Part shown: positions 12,811 through 24,749 of the stretch, piece after piece
Numbering within the stretch: position 1 is the stretch's first letter
How the letters are laid out: the number at the start of each line of letters is the position of its first letter
DNA from: Symsagittifera roscoffensis
Taxonomy: Eukaryota > Xenacoelomorpha > Acoela > Convolutidae
Reading direction: 5' to 3'
Length of the DNA stretch: 64,000 bases
Assembly (NCBI RefSeq): GCF_963678635.1
Contig: NC_087063.1
Span: forward strand, 27,335,649-27,399,648
Made by a program: the position numbers and the translations under genes
Notes under the pieces: generated by a model
Databases searched by the model: none
What the model was told of the DNA's origin: nothing
Seen by the model: the letters and a program-made list of their open reading frames with translations, nothing else

Positions 12811-13556
12811 TTGCTGAAAATGGAGACCTACCGGGGATTCCGCTTTCTTATTATCCTTGTTATGGTGGTCAAATTCCAAAAAATTTATCCAACATAGGTT
12901 GAAGTATTGTACCTACGTGAAATATGCTGCTAAAAACGTACGTTATTCGTTCACGAACTAATTTTTTTTTCAGGTATCGATGTTGGCTTGAAAGAATGAG
13001 GGTCAGTCATTCCAATCCAGTTTTGACATGGTAACAAGATGGTATTGCTGCAATGTCTATCTAAAATCAGATGCTCAAAATGATTGTCCAGTTATAACTT
13101 ATAAAAATCCGCCAGTGTCGTTGAAGACAAAAAAAAATATAAGATATGGAACTTTGATGTAGAGATTTGGCAAAATATGACAGATTTGGAGAAGAAAAAG
13201 CATGCGCTTGCACCGACCTTGATTCTGACAGCTCCGCACAGAGAGGCAGAGAGGTTGAGCTAAAAGTTCCTGTTGCTAAAAATGGAGACCTACCGAGGAT
13301 TCTGCTTTCTTATAATCCTCATTATGGTGGTCAAATTCCGAAAAATTTGTCCAACATAGGTTGAAGTATTGTACCTATGTGAAATAAGCCAGAAAAAACT
13401 TACGTTATTTGTTCACAAACTAGTATTTGTTTCCAGGTATCGATGTTGGCTTGAACGAAAGAGCATCAGTCATTCCAATCTAGTTTTGACATGGTAGCAG
13501 GAGTGCATTGGTGCAATGTATATCTAAAATCAAATGGCTCAAAATTGGCTAAAATA
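12811..13556 (+). repeat. duplicated exon-intron-exon-like segment, copy B
   Basis: These are the same paired repeats (12811-13088 and 13273-13556) inside the second copy of the tandem duplication. The two members differ from each other far more than copy A differs from copy B. The small duplication therefore predates the large one. Confidence 0.4.
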
Positions 13557-16527
13557 TTTGATTAATTGGCTTGATGATGCTTTTTAGGTAAAAAATTGAA
13601 GAATCAGATGAATATTATGAAACATCCGAACAATGCAGAGACATGTATCTGAATCAGTAGCCGAGTACGTTTAACGTTTGAAAGATCATTGAATGGAGCT
13701 GCTGCCCCCAGAATGACCTTACTCGGCCCGGCTAACGTGTAAAAAATGCTCTATGTTTTTACAGGAGCGCTGAATGGTCTGTCGATTTGTCGAGACTTAA
13801 ATTACGACAAAATGAAGATGGCACTGGAAAGAAATTTCGCTCACGCTAGTAAACCAAAATCAAACAAAGAGGTATTACGCAAAGAAAAACCTATTTTTTT
13901 ACAATAATCATCCTGGAAACTCATGTTATGGCTATTTTCCGAGAATAGTTTAAGCAGAGGACGCGGATGCTAAACGTCTAGAGATGCTGAAATCTACAGA
14001 ACGTTCCAGCTGGATAAAGAGTCCATTGCCTACCAAAGTGTCTTGTTGAGTCACAGGAACGCAAAGATGGCCGCCATAAAACGGGTAGCTGAACTGCATT
14101 GTAAAACCAAAAGTACAAGCCGGCCTGTAGCAAAGCGTGAGCTTTTGCTTACATAATAGTTTCTGTCGGAAGCAGGAACATAAATTAGGTTTGCACCTTG
14201 AACATTGCTGCAACAAAACGTAGCTGAGGAAGAGAGTTAGGTCACGTCCCGCAATTCTGACGAAATGGTTAAAGGTCTACTTGATGGCGACGAAGATTCG
14301 AAAAAAAGCAGCGAGATGGCAGACAAAGCAACCATGGAACAATGAGACTCAGAACGAGACAACAAGAGGAAAAGATGAGTCTTCAAATTTAATTTTCAAA
14401 CTGTCCTTGTGTGGTTGAAAAGTTTGAACCAAACTGACCAAGCCTGCTAAAATTAATTTTTTGTTGTGCTCAATCTTGGTTAGCTGAATATTTATTATGT
14501 GTTAGTTTCTTGCAATTTTGGAAAGTTAAGATGAGAATTTTACTTTTTCACGGTTTATTGAAGATTGCAGATGAAAGTGTCAAAAAATTTCTCCTGAGTC
14601 GTTTTTCCTTAGTGGCAATCCCAGCTGATTTAAAACACACAGCCGCCGACCTGACAAGAAGAGATGTTCACATGAGACGGAAACAAAAATGACAGTTGAT
14701 ACCAAACACTCGTGACAATACGAAAATAAACGAGACGTTTGAGGGAAACTAGAAGGTTCAGTGGCCAATTTGATATCAACCCGAAAGCTTTCCGAGCATG
14801 GAAAATGGAACAATTAAGACACTATACATTGGTAAGGGTAAAAAAGAGGCCCGGTGCTACATAATGTTTGATCAATTTGAAAGCCCTTTTAACTACTAGA
14901 GTGCCATGCCCTGACTGTGTGAAATTAGTTCCATATGTTAGCTAATTTTGTTCAGAACTTTTAATAGTTGAGGGCAAGGAAAGTGTAGATGCTTACTAAT
15001 GGATCCACTAAGTAATTATGAAAACGAAACATCATTACTAATCACGTTGACTGGGAGTTGAGACCAATCACTTGCATGTAGTTGAAAGCTGAGTAAGAAT
15101 CGATCGACTCATAGCTTAAAATCGTTGGCAAATTCGTTGACCTTTTAGCAGACCTGAACTCCAATAATCAAGTCGAGATGGTGAAAAACACGTGGAGTTA
15201 TTGTATCTGACGTCAAATTTTTACTTTCCGCCATGTTAACTTCCCAGCGAATGGTACAGAAAGTTGTATCCCCCCAGAAACAAAAAGTTTGACTAAAACT
15301 AAAAATTGTGAAACAACCTAAACCTATATCCTAACCTGGTAAACCCAAAAAATACAAGAACAGTAAAGAAAAAATATGGTTGAGAAATTCCACCATTTGT
15401 AGCTAAAATTAGAAAATGGTTAAAACCAGTTGTTGCAGAGAAATGAACAAATCATTTTTAAAAAAAGAATTTTGAAAAGAGAAAAAAAATTTTCAATACC
15501 GTGGTAGTTGAGCCAGTTTAAGGTTATAGTTTCTCCTCCATGGGACTGTCATGTTAGTAAGTTCTTATTTTTTTTTCAGGGTGTAAATTTTTACAATTAT
15601 TCTATATTCTTTTTTTTTTAGTTTTTCTCTTGAAAATTGTGTTGCTTTGTCTCAGGCGAATGCTCTTTTTTGTGGCATGTACAGCAATGAGCATAATCAA
15701 ACTTCCAGTCTTCATTTGGACGTTACAAAGGTTTATTATTTGGAATTTAGTCCGTTCAGAGTTTTCAGAAAAAAAACTTTTAAGAAGAATTAACAAGTCA
15801 AGGAAAATTACGTTGAGGGCAAACTAGAAAAAGCGAGATTAAAAAAACCGGCGAGATTGAAAAATTGAATAAACGCTGAAGGCAAACAAGAAAGGGCGAG
15901 AGCAGATAGGGGATAGATGAGGGTATTATTCTTGCCTTTGGGACTTTAGAAGTTGCTCCGCCTTCAGTACAATAAAATTGCGATTGAAAAAACGGTTCAA
16001 TCTGTTTTCCGTAAAGACACATACAAAAAATTTGATAAAGCGATAGAAATCAAGCGGACAAACAATATCCAGAAATTTTGTACTATATTGTAGTGCTTCT
16101 CAATCCCTTAAAAGTTCCTAGGTGAGGCAAAAATTGGCTAAGAAAAGGGAACTCCCGTCATTATAGTACCGATTCGCCACTCATCTTGTAAGTAAAATAT
16201 CAGGGAATCACAATAAGACATTTGCAAAACGAGTGCGCGATATCAACAGTGCGCAGATAACAATCACCACGCGGAAATAAATAATTTGCATGCGCTTTTT
16301 AAAATCTTCCTTTTCCAGAGAAAAGAAAACAAAAATGCTGTCCAGGCTAGAATTTTGTGGGGGCAAAACCATCTATGCTGGTCAAACGTGTCAACATTTC
16401 ACCACAGGGGTTGCGGAACACCCAAGGAGAACTCTTCCGATTTAGAGGTGTGAAGCGTTGTGGTAGTGATAGTGATAAGTCGGAAGTCATTTGGAAAGTT
16501 TTCAACCAGGCCGCCAACAACACAAAA

Positions 16528-16650
16528 TTACTTACGTTGTGCAACACCAACCTTTTTCTTGCCCTCAATGAACTCAATTCCAGAAATAGGAGCAGATTCT
16601 AAACGTTTTAGTTGGAATAAGCCAGAATCAGCTAAAAACAATAGTCTCAT
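16528..16650 (-). CDS. short ORF or first exon, unidentified (copy B)
   Basis: This repeats the 8869-8991 minus-strand ORF in the second copy of the tandem duplication. The donor GTAAG is at 16535-16531. Confidence 0.3.
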   Translation of the reverse strand: MRLLFLADSGLFQLKRLESAPISGIEFIEGKKKVGVAQRK

Positions 16651-17235
16651 AACGCGTTTTCCCGCTTTTCATGTTTCTTCTGTAAAAAAGCAAGCTAGCT
16701 GCTAGAATTTGAAACATTTCGATAACTCAGTTACAAGGCGGACATTTCTTACATATCGATAAAAAGCACCGTTCAAAATCCTGTAAAACCATAGAAAACA
16801 TGAACTTTTTGAATATTGGCAAGTAGTTGTTTTTTGGACACTTGGCGTTTCGTTTTTTTACCATTTTAGAAATAAATTTTTTAGAAGTCTAGTCGTTCCT
16901 GAGTAGGTAAGTATTGTCATTAAGAAACGTTATTCATGACAATGTAACATTTGAGAATGGAATCAGACTGTTACATCAGCCGGAATTGCAAATGCACCAT
17001 TTCATTAGTTACATGAAACTCGTGCACATTAGTTAGATGCTCAAAACTACGAAAAAGCCAACAGTAGATAGAAACACTTCATGAAATTGAGAAAATTTTT
17101 AAAGCAATTTCTTTCTGGGTCTTGCAATAGCTGATGATATGTAATGAAACATTCTAACAAACAGCACAGCAAACCAAACTGTAGATTAACCTCAAATAAT
17201 TAAAGTCAATGATAATTCCGGTACAAAGAAAAATT

Positions 17236-17405
17236 CTGACCAAGCCTGCGAAAATTAACTTTTTGTTTTGCACAATCTGGGTTAGCCGAAACTTTTGTAT
17301 ATGTTAGATTTTTACAATTATGGAAAAGTTTGATGAAAATACTACTTTTTTACGATTTTTGGAAGATGGCAAAATAAATATATAAAAAAATTTCCTGAGT
17401 CGGTC
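17236..17405 (+). repeat. diverged dispersed repeat, member 3
   Basis: This is a diverged relative of 6776-6945 and 14434-14603 lying outside the tandem block, directly upstream of the coiled-coil ORF. It may be the shared 5' flank of two related loci. Confidence 0.5.
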
Positions 17406-17423
17406 CGATTAATTCCTTATAAG

Positions 17424-17894
17424 ATGAATGACAAACTCCAACGGATGAAGGGATGCTTGAATTTTTACAGAAATAAAATACAAACTCTCGAATTAGAGAG
17501 GGACTCCGTTCTGTTGGAGAACGAAAGAGTAACCTCTGAGAACCAGAGGGAGCTGAAAAAGCTTAAAGGTGAGAGCTTAGCAAAGGACTTGCTCTGGAAT
17601 ATGCTCAGAGCCCATTCTCGTTTCCTCCAAATTCACTCTGCTATCCAGAGAGAGGAGGTACAAAAGTGTAATTCAAGATGCTGGTGGAAGCAAAAAAACA
17701 TGCTTGCAGACGAAGAACAGAGGAAAATACACAATAAAAGACGTTTGGAGGCTGCCACGAAATTTCTGAGCAGCCATATGGCCGCTAAGACTCAAACATT
17801 TCAATATATAGATGTATCAAACATAACTGAAGGTGCTTACCACGGATGGTTGCCAATTTTTTCTTTCACCAATAAAACATGCTATAAACGATAA
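17424..17894 (+). CDS. coiled-coil ORF of unknown function
   Basis: This single open frame encodes 156 residues. Residues 1-50 are a strong heptad-like helix rich in Leu, Glu, Lys and Asn (a stretch such as LELERDSVLLENERVTSEN), typical of a coiled coil. The rest is basic and helical, with a Trp-rich patch near residue 85 and a less regular C-terminus. There is no signal peptide or membrane segment. I do not recognise a family. It may be a single-exon gene or an exon of a longer one. A repeat also seen in the tandem block lies just upstream. Confidence 0.4.
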   Translation: MNDKLQRMKGCLNFYRNKIQTLELERDSVLLENERVTSENQRELKKLKGESLAKDLLWNMLRAHSRFLQIHSAIQREEVQKCNSRCWWKQKNMLADEEQRKIHNKRRLEAATKFLSSHMAAKTQTFQYIDVSNITEGAYHGWLPIFSFTNKTCYKR

Positions 17895-18469
17895 TGCAGC
17901 TCAGTCGTGAGTGGAAACACTCATTTTTAAGAAGAATAATAGCGTAGGGAATGGGAAAAGTTTCTAAGGAAAATTCAAGATTAAAGCCTAAACTTAATTA
18001 AGAATTTATGATGTCTGAGAACTGACATCATTAATATAGGGTAATGACGCCAGGAGAAACGAAATATCACGTGGTAGAAGTTCGTTGTTTACAATTTTCA
18101 AGATGTATGACAAGCACATAGAAACAAAGCTGTGAAGATCCATAATCTTGATCAGCTAAATTAGATATTTTAAGGAGGGAAACGGGTAAAACCCGGAAAA
18201 ATCAGAGAATTTTTGAAACTCTTCAAACCAGACGGCTATTTATCATTATTAACCAAATCTGTATTTTGTTTTTTCTAAATCAAATTTATTTTCTGTAAAT
18301 AACTGTGACTTATTCAAGGTATATGATAAAGAGAAGTAATTGATATAATGAAATTTGACTTTGCTTACTTCGGGCTTAGCAGTTGCACTGTCACTCGCAG
18401 TGATACTTGCGGCGTACAACAGTTCAGACTAGTCATTTTTTTCGTTCAACTATCCTGTCATCCAGCCTC
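17895..18469. other. non-coding stretch ending in a CATCC-type target
   Basis: No gene is seen. The last 20 bases (CTGTCATCCAGCCTC) resemble the CATC-rich tract that also borders the giant retroelement on both sides. This suggests the same tract was the target of both LTR insertions. Confidence 0.5.
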
Positions 18470-19251
18470 TGTGATATTCGACCAGAATGGCGCCAAAAGA
18501 TCGAATTTTTATTGTGACATTCGAGTGAGAAAATAGCTTAACTGTGCTAACTGTACAATTTGACAAATTTGGAAAGGTCAATTTGAAGTGACGAAAAAAA
18601 TTTCAAAAATTCGTTCGGAATTAAAGACATGTCACGACCATGAATTTTTGCAGTAACTAAAAATGTGAGAAAACAGAAGAACGTTTTTCGCTCACACAGA
18701 GAAGACGCACGAGAAATTACAGCGAACGACAGAATTATAGTTGGCGGCGTTAACGGAAGACCATTCCCAATTGTAGCGATTGTAACTGAACAATCGTTGC
18801 TAAAGAATTCGCGAGAATTAGGAGGGGAATCAGGAGGATTTTATCACCCCTACAAAAGGACAACAAGACCGCTCTTCGTCCGGATTCCAGAATCCAGAAG
18901 GGTCTCGGGAAGGAGACTGAAACTGTATTTTAACAGCTTTTAGCTTCCGGTTATGTCCTGAATTGAATCAATAACAACTAAATACGTTTTCAGATAGTGA
19001 GAAACTAGGAGTTGAGGGTAAGTTTTGATCCATCCCGGATGGATATGAGATTTTTTTCTACTGAACAAAAACAACAGTATTATAATAAATAGGTAGTAGC
19101 GCTCTTTTTAGGAGTGACCCCGTGGTCTGGGGATACTAAGACCCAGCCATAAGCTCACTAGTTTGCCTGTAACTAAGTTAATCTGCTCGTTCTGACCGAT
19201 AGCCCAAAACAGTAATGATTTTGTCGACCCGATGTTAAAGGACCACACATA
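18470..19251 (+). mobile_element. solo LTR, left part (interrupted by the Maverick)
   Basis: It begins TGTGATATTCGACCAGAAT, matching the start of the giant element's LTRs (TGTGACATTCGACCAGAAT). It shares many blocks with the 3' LTR at 59386-60296, including AGTGACC, CGTGGTCTGGGGATACT, ACCCAGCCAT and TTTTGTCGACCCGATGTTA. It breaks off at CACATA where the Maverick is inserted and resumes at 36449. Joined across the insertion it is about 898 bp. No internal retroelement sequence flanks it, so it is a solo LTR of a related subfamily. Confidence 0.88.
19246..19251. repeat. target-site duplication, left (CACATA)
   Basis: The six bases before the left Maverick end equal the six after the right end (36443-36448). 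Removing the Maverick and one copy rejoins the solo LTR. Confidence 0.95.
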
Positions 19252-19680
19252 AGTAGTATAGAGCAACAAGAGGTCAAGGATATTTTCGGAGAGAGGTCAA
19301 CCTGTCAAAGTCGCGTGACTATGTTACTCAATTAGCCTAATCTTTTTTTTCTCGGGGGTCGTAATAAAGATCTTATCAGATTAATTTTTTCACCTGAGTT
19401 AATTTTTGGGGGTATATGACCGGAATCATTGGGGAAATTTTGTTCAATTGATAATTAAAGGATAAATCTATGACATCGCTGAGGGAAACAAACTTTTATC
19501 AGATTAAGTTTTTTCACTTGAATTACTTGTCGGGTATTTAACCGGCATCCTTGGGAGTAATTTGTTTATAGGTACTTAGGGTGGATAGCTTAATGACATC
19601 ACCGAGGGGAAAACATTTGTATCAGATTATTGTTTTCACTTGAACTATTCATCGAACTATTTATCCAGTATCACTGCTCC
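19252..19680 (+). repeat. Maverick left terminal inverted repeat with tandem subrepeats
   Basis: The first 300 or so bases match the reverse complement of 36150-36442, with one indel near base 25 (an extra 25-30 bp on this side). Inside lie three tandem units of about 123 bp. They are marked by TTATCAGATTA at about 19373, 19496 and 19620, each followed by TTTTCAC and preceded by TGACATCGCTGAGGG-like sequence. Confidence 0.85.
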
Positions 19681-19847
19681 CTTTTTGATGTATTAAAAAA
19701 TAAGGAAGGAAAAAAAATAAATTAGCCAATAGAGGAAGTTCTTGTTCCTTCCTTTTCTAAACTTAAAATCAAATTCATTCTCTCTCATACTTCCAGTTTC
19801 TTAAGCAGCCTCTAAGCTAGCTAAATAAATTTCAACTTAAACTGCTT

Positions 19848-20324
19848 TTGATCTTCTCATTTAAAATCTTGCTGGCAGCTGAGATAGCTCTCGGAAAACG
19901 GGAATTCGTGCATATAAACCAGGTTGACATGGAAACCAGACGGGTGTGCTGCACTACCACTGAAGAAGGAACAACCACAACGATACTCCGTCAGAACTCT
20001 AAATTCGAAAACGACTTGGGAGATCAAAAACTACGTAAGAGGAACTCATTTGAAATCATGCTGGCAGCTGCTGAGATAGCTCTCGGAAAACGAGAATTCG
20101 TGCATATAAACCAGGTTGACATGGAAACCAGACGGGTGTGCTCCACTACCACTGAAGAAGGAACAACCACAACGATACTTCCTCAGAACTCTAAATTCCA
20201 AAACGAACTGGAAGATCAGAAACTACTTAAAAGGAAACGTCGTGGAATTGTGCGCCCGATGCAGAGACGGTCACATGACAAGGAACAAAAAGAGCAGCGA
20301 AAACTAGAGCTTTACAAAAACTGA
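19848..20324 (+). CDS. cargo-like ORF with two tandem protein repeats
   Basis: An open frame of 158 codons lies between the Maverick left end and the polymerase. It consists of two near-identical units of about 57 residues. Each carries ALGKREFVHINQVDMETRRV, a Thr-rich TTTEEGTTTTIL segment and a QNSKF motif, and the second is followed by a basic tail (KRKRRGIVRP). The frame has no early ATG, so a spliced start or a start inside the first repeat is needed. It has no transmembrane segment and I do not recognise it. It could be accessory cargo or a chance open frame in duplicated DNA. Confidence 0.4.
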   Translation: MIFSFKILLAAEIALGKREFVHINQVDMETRRVCCTTTEEGTTTTILRQNSKFENDLGDQKLRKRNSFEIMLAAAEIALGKREFVHINQVDMETRRVCSTTTEEGTTTTILPQNSKFQNELEDQKLLKRKRRGIVRPMQRRSHDKEQKEQRKLELYKN

Positions 20325-20930
20325 CCTCAAACAGATATATATCAGAAAAATTTTATTTTGAATCTTAATAAAAAAAAGGAACAGCAAAAATCCTTCTCGA
20401 TTCTTTCAACTTGAAAATGAAAAAATTATATTTAAACTATCAAACAACTAGGGTTTTTTTTTGAAGTCAGGTTTTGGATTTTTTTTTTAAAAAATAAGTG
20501 TGCTGGAGCTCAATGAACGACTAAGTTTTCAACTAAAGAACAGTTAAAAATTTTCAAAATAAAAACTCCAATCTCATTAAAAAATATCCAGGCTCTTGTT
20601 TCACTAGCCGATAATCAGTTTTCGCGAAGAGATCTTTAACAGGAAAAAAATTAACATCAATAAAAGTTTAATGATTGAAAACGGAATCTATAGAAATGAT
20701 CTTCAAGATAAAATTTACACCAAATGCAATCAGAGATATATGGAAGTTTAAATATTAAGAAGTAACGTATGAATTCTATCTGCTAGCACTTCTCGTTTCG
20801 GGTAGAAAAATGAAAGAGTTTTCTGTTTCAGTTCATAAGTTACCACTTTTTCATTGTTTTGCACTCTGAATCCTCGGTTTCTGCTTGTTCAACTAAAACA
20901 CTTCGATATTTCTGCATCGGGGAGTTGTTT
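20325..20930. other. AT-rich non-coding gap in the Maverick
   Basis: There are long A/T runs and no usable ORF. It separates the repeat-containing ORF from the 3' end of the polymerase gene on the other strand. Confidence 0.5.
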
Positions 20931-20931
20931 A

Positions 20932-20995
20932 ACAGGGCTGTTGTTTAACAGGGCTGTTTAACAGGGCTGTTTAACAGGGCTGTTTAACAGGGCTT
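20932..20995. repeat. 15-bp tandem repeat at the polymerase 3' end
   Basis: About five copies of TGTTTAACAGGGCTG stand head to tail. The minus-strand polymerase frame runs into the array and stops within it, so the array has probably replaced the native C-terminus. Confidence 0.8.
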
Positions 20996-23900
20996 TCAAA
21001 CTCAGTTTAATTGTTTTAATAACTTCATCCAGACAGCAGAACGTTTTTGAGCATAAGGCAACCATCTCCGTGCATCGAAATTCTTCTTTGAAAAGACCCG
21101 GAGTTCTCTGATCATACTTGTTATGTTTTTCACAACACTTTCGAGGGAAAAAATTAGAAAAAGAATTAGCATTGAAATTGTCTCTACAATCGTTACTCCT
21201 CATTAAATTCCATTTACTTTTCATTTCGGGTTTGATGATATCCTCGAGATCACTTCCGTTGATTGAAAGATATAAACTGTCCGTATCCATTTCAATGAAC
21301 TCATTTTTATCAGGATCGCAGAATGGAACGAAAAAATTATAGACGAGTTCAAGCATTACTAATTTTGCATACTGTAAGATGAAAAATCCCACTATAATTG
21401 GTTCTTTGTGTTCAACTTTCGATTTACCGAGTTCAACTTCATAAAGTTCGTTCGGTAGTTCGTTAAACTTTCCAAACAGCTTATCATTCACCAAAGTATT
21501 GACACATGATCCAATTACATATTTCGTTCGAGTATGTCTGGAACGATCCCTGATTTGGTATCCGTAGGCACTGTTACCCACAACTTTCTCAATATTTGCA
21601 CAAACAGCAGAGTCAAGATTAAGATCTCCTTGTCGTCTTGCTTCAACAACTCCATTAACGAATGTCTCGAAACACTGTTTCGGTTGGTATTGTATAAAGA
21701 AGTGGACTCTTTTCAAAACCAGGCCATGTTTTAGGTAAAACAGTAACAGTGGAGTGATTATTGGTCCTCGCGATAAAATCATGCTAGAAATGAGCATTCT
21801 TCTCGGTTTTTTCAAAAGATCCGGCTCTGATGCAAAACTTTTCATGAACTTGCCAATATCATTGCGACCAACTTCACAATTTTTAAATATTGGAGGAAAT
21901 TGAGAAAATTTCGACTTCAAGTGATCTGGTACCTCAATTTCAACATCCGCAACTCCAAACATTTCTCCGAGTCGAATTTTTTCAGTCAACTCCTTTTCGG
22001 TTATCGGTTTTTTGTAGGGAAAATGTGTTTTCAAAAAAACCCCGACACCGTATTGATTATTGCGAGCCCATTCCTACCATTGACTTTCTCTGATAGTAAC
22101 TACTTAAAGTCCTAAGCTTTGCAGATACTGCTTTCGTTTCACGGTTCTTTCACGACGCACGAGTCCCCTTTTGAGTTCTTCTTCCGAATGATGTTTATGG
22201 TCCTGGCAAGCACAGAAGTGGAAGAAGCAACCATCCGCTTCGAAAGCAGTTTCACAATGCTGGCAATACCCGTCCACTGAAAAAAGTCCAAACCGTTTTT
22301 GTCTACAAGCAGTGAACTGTGATTTTATTTGACTGTTCGGTTTCTGTTTTTGTAAGTATGTTAAAACCATGAGTTCAAACATACTTCTTGTCGGCTTCTG
22401 TCGATGATATTTATTAGACTCATTTGAGTACTCCCATATGAAGTAAGGACCAGTAGGCATCTCTTTCATCATCGAATATGGATAGAGTTTACTCGCATCT
22501 ATGCCGATGACTGCGTTACATATATTTTGACTATCTCTTATCCGAGTTTCGGTGGCTTTGGCGTATCTGGTGAAAATTATTAACGGTCCACCTGTAAGAT
22601 TTGTCGAATGTACGAATCATACCAGGAGTCGGCTTTACCAAAGGGGAAAAACTTTGCATCAGTGGAGGAATGCAAGATATTATTTGCTAGATTATGTAAT
22701 GTTGGTCCAAGCTTTAGCATATCAAAATTTTTCGAATGATAGTAAGCTACCATTCTGTGCATCGCTGTCATAGTCGGTACTACATCTTTATTGTCATAAT
22801 ATTCCAGGAAATCTTTGAACACTTGCATATTTTTCTGTCGCCAAATGATTTGTAACTCCGCATAATTCTCTTCTTTCGTCATTGGTATCTGTTTCAATTT
22901 CATTTTTTTTCAAACTTGCCTCACAGCCATATCCCTGGTCTTGGAGTCTTCTAAATTCTAGAAATTCTACTTCGAGGACGTTACTGCATTTGAGTTTGCT
23001 GTAGAAATCGGCGATACTGGGTAGTTATGTCTCGTTCAATTTTTCAGGACTATTAAACCATTCATATGGGAAAAATCCTTTCTGCTCTTCTGACCCGTAA
23101 GCTTTTAAGAATTTGTCAAGACTTGTAGCTCCACCCAGAAAACTTAGAATATCTAGAAACTGGAGTCCTAAGAAACTCATTCCCAAAAACTGGTTAGCCT
23201 TGCGTATAACGGATGGTGAACACTTTTTTTCATACAAGAGAATTTCGAGCAAATACTCCTTAATCAAATTCAGATCATAACGCGAGCTGTTGAATCCGAA
23301 AATAGGTAGAGTTACACAGTACTTATTGAGATCATCTCGCAACTGATAAAGACTTTTTAACGTCAGTTTTCCAATATCCAAAACGTTAGAATCAGATTCG
23401 GTAGTGCTTCCCTCCTCAACTGTACTGTTTGCATTGTCGACTTCATCTGAGAATTGTTCACACTCAGTTATCTTTTCATTCAGATTGTTAAATACATGTT
23501 CAAGTTTTTCAATGACCAGAACTGTACTCAGCTGACTAACCTCCAAAAGCTTTTCGATAAAATCCCGAACTAATTGTTTTGGGTCAGAATTGCAATAAAA
23601 AATTACTCCACTACCAAACGAGTAGGAAATGGAAACGCTTATGGGTACATGTCGCCCAATCCATGTAGTCGAATCTGAGTTTTTCAGCGTGTTATCTGCA
23701 ACTGTGATAGAGTCAAAGTCGAAACGGCAAAGTTCGTGAACAACCTGACTTCATTATCAACATGAATTCCCATGTCCTCTAGTCGTTCGAAGACAGTTTC
23801 CTTCAGTTAGTACATTCCAGTAGGTTAGACATGTTTAATATTTTCAGGACATTGTCTTTGGTGATTCAGGAGATTCCGTGTCGATGACAAAAAAGTATCG

Positions 23901-24746
23901 CAAGTATGACATCTGAACTTCTTTAGTAGGTTATTCAAATTCTCAGTCCAGCAGATGTGATTGTCATAGCGAATTAAGTTTACAATGCGAGAAAAGAGCA
24001 AAGCCGATCTTCTCATCAATTCGCCCACAATTTCCCCGTTTTCATCGTAATCAGTGTTAAAGAGTTGAATATTGATCTCACAATTATCTTCTAGTATGTA
24101 AATATTGTTTTCATCAACTCCAGGGAACCCTTCCAATTTAACCCGTGATATTTCAATGAACCGTTGAAAACTCTGATCAGTTTTCAAGGCTAAATAATCA
24201 AATCCATATAACTCAAAGGCAAGCGCACGAAAAAAAACATAAGATATCATGATAAGGGTTGTAATTTGAGTCGGATAATAAACATTTGATAGTTGGATTT
24301 CTCAACATTCTCTCAGGGAGATTAAAACTTCGGCAACCGAGGGGAACATTTTTCATCAGGTATAAAAAGAAAGTAACGTTGGTTAAAGAAAAAAGTTTCC
24401 ATTTTGTGTCAAGACGATGACAAGTAACGTTCTCTAGCAAGTCTGCATTTTCAAGGCTTTCCTTTAGCGCATCAAGATCACTTTGTTGTGATATGAGAAC
24501 CGGGTTGAGAAAAACAGTATGATTATCGGCTGCATAATAGTATTTGAAGGAATCGTTGTCCGTGATACTGTTTAGAACGAAACCAAAAGCTATATTCAGT
24601 TTAACGGTGCAACTCATCTCATCAAATATAGCATCTAACTTGTCTCTATTAAATTTCGTGTCAATTCCGTTTATGCGGAAATTGCACACGACCTTTTGCC
24701 GCAATTCCATTTTTTTGTCTCGATGGAAGTGTTTCACAGACTCCAT
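20958..24746 (-). pseudogene. Maverick protein-primed DNA polymerase B, broken
   Basis: The minus-strand pieces together give a family B polymerase. The N-terminal part (24746-23825) is followed by an exonuclease domain with GFNSSRYDLNLIK (exo II) and LDILSF (exo III) at 23546-23025. Then come palm motif A (DASKLYP, near 22490), motif B (VVGNSAYG) and motif C (MDTDS, about 21276-21290). The gene is disrupted by a frameshift at an A8/T8 run (24230-24237), further frame changes between 23825 and 23546 and near 22580, and in-frame TAA and TAG codons between 22104 and 22035. The protein would replicate the element by protein priming. This copy cannot encode a full enzyme. Confidence 0.93.
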
Positions 24747-24749
24747 TTC

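Larger units (their letters stand above)
9111..16769. repeat. tandem segmental duplication, copy B (7659 bp)
   Basis: This is the second copy of the 1454-9110 block in the same orientation. Every ORF, minisatellite and repeat of copy A recurs here at +7657 to +7659. It ends at AAAAAGCAC, after which the sequence (CGTTCAAAATCC) differs from the copy A/B junction. The near identity points to a very young event or to a falsely duplicated assembly. Confidence 0.93.
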
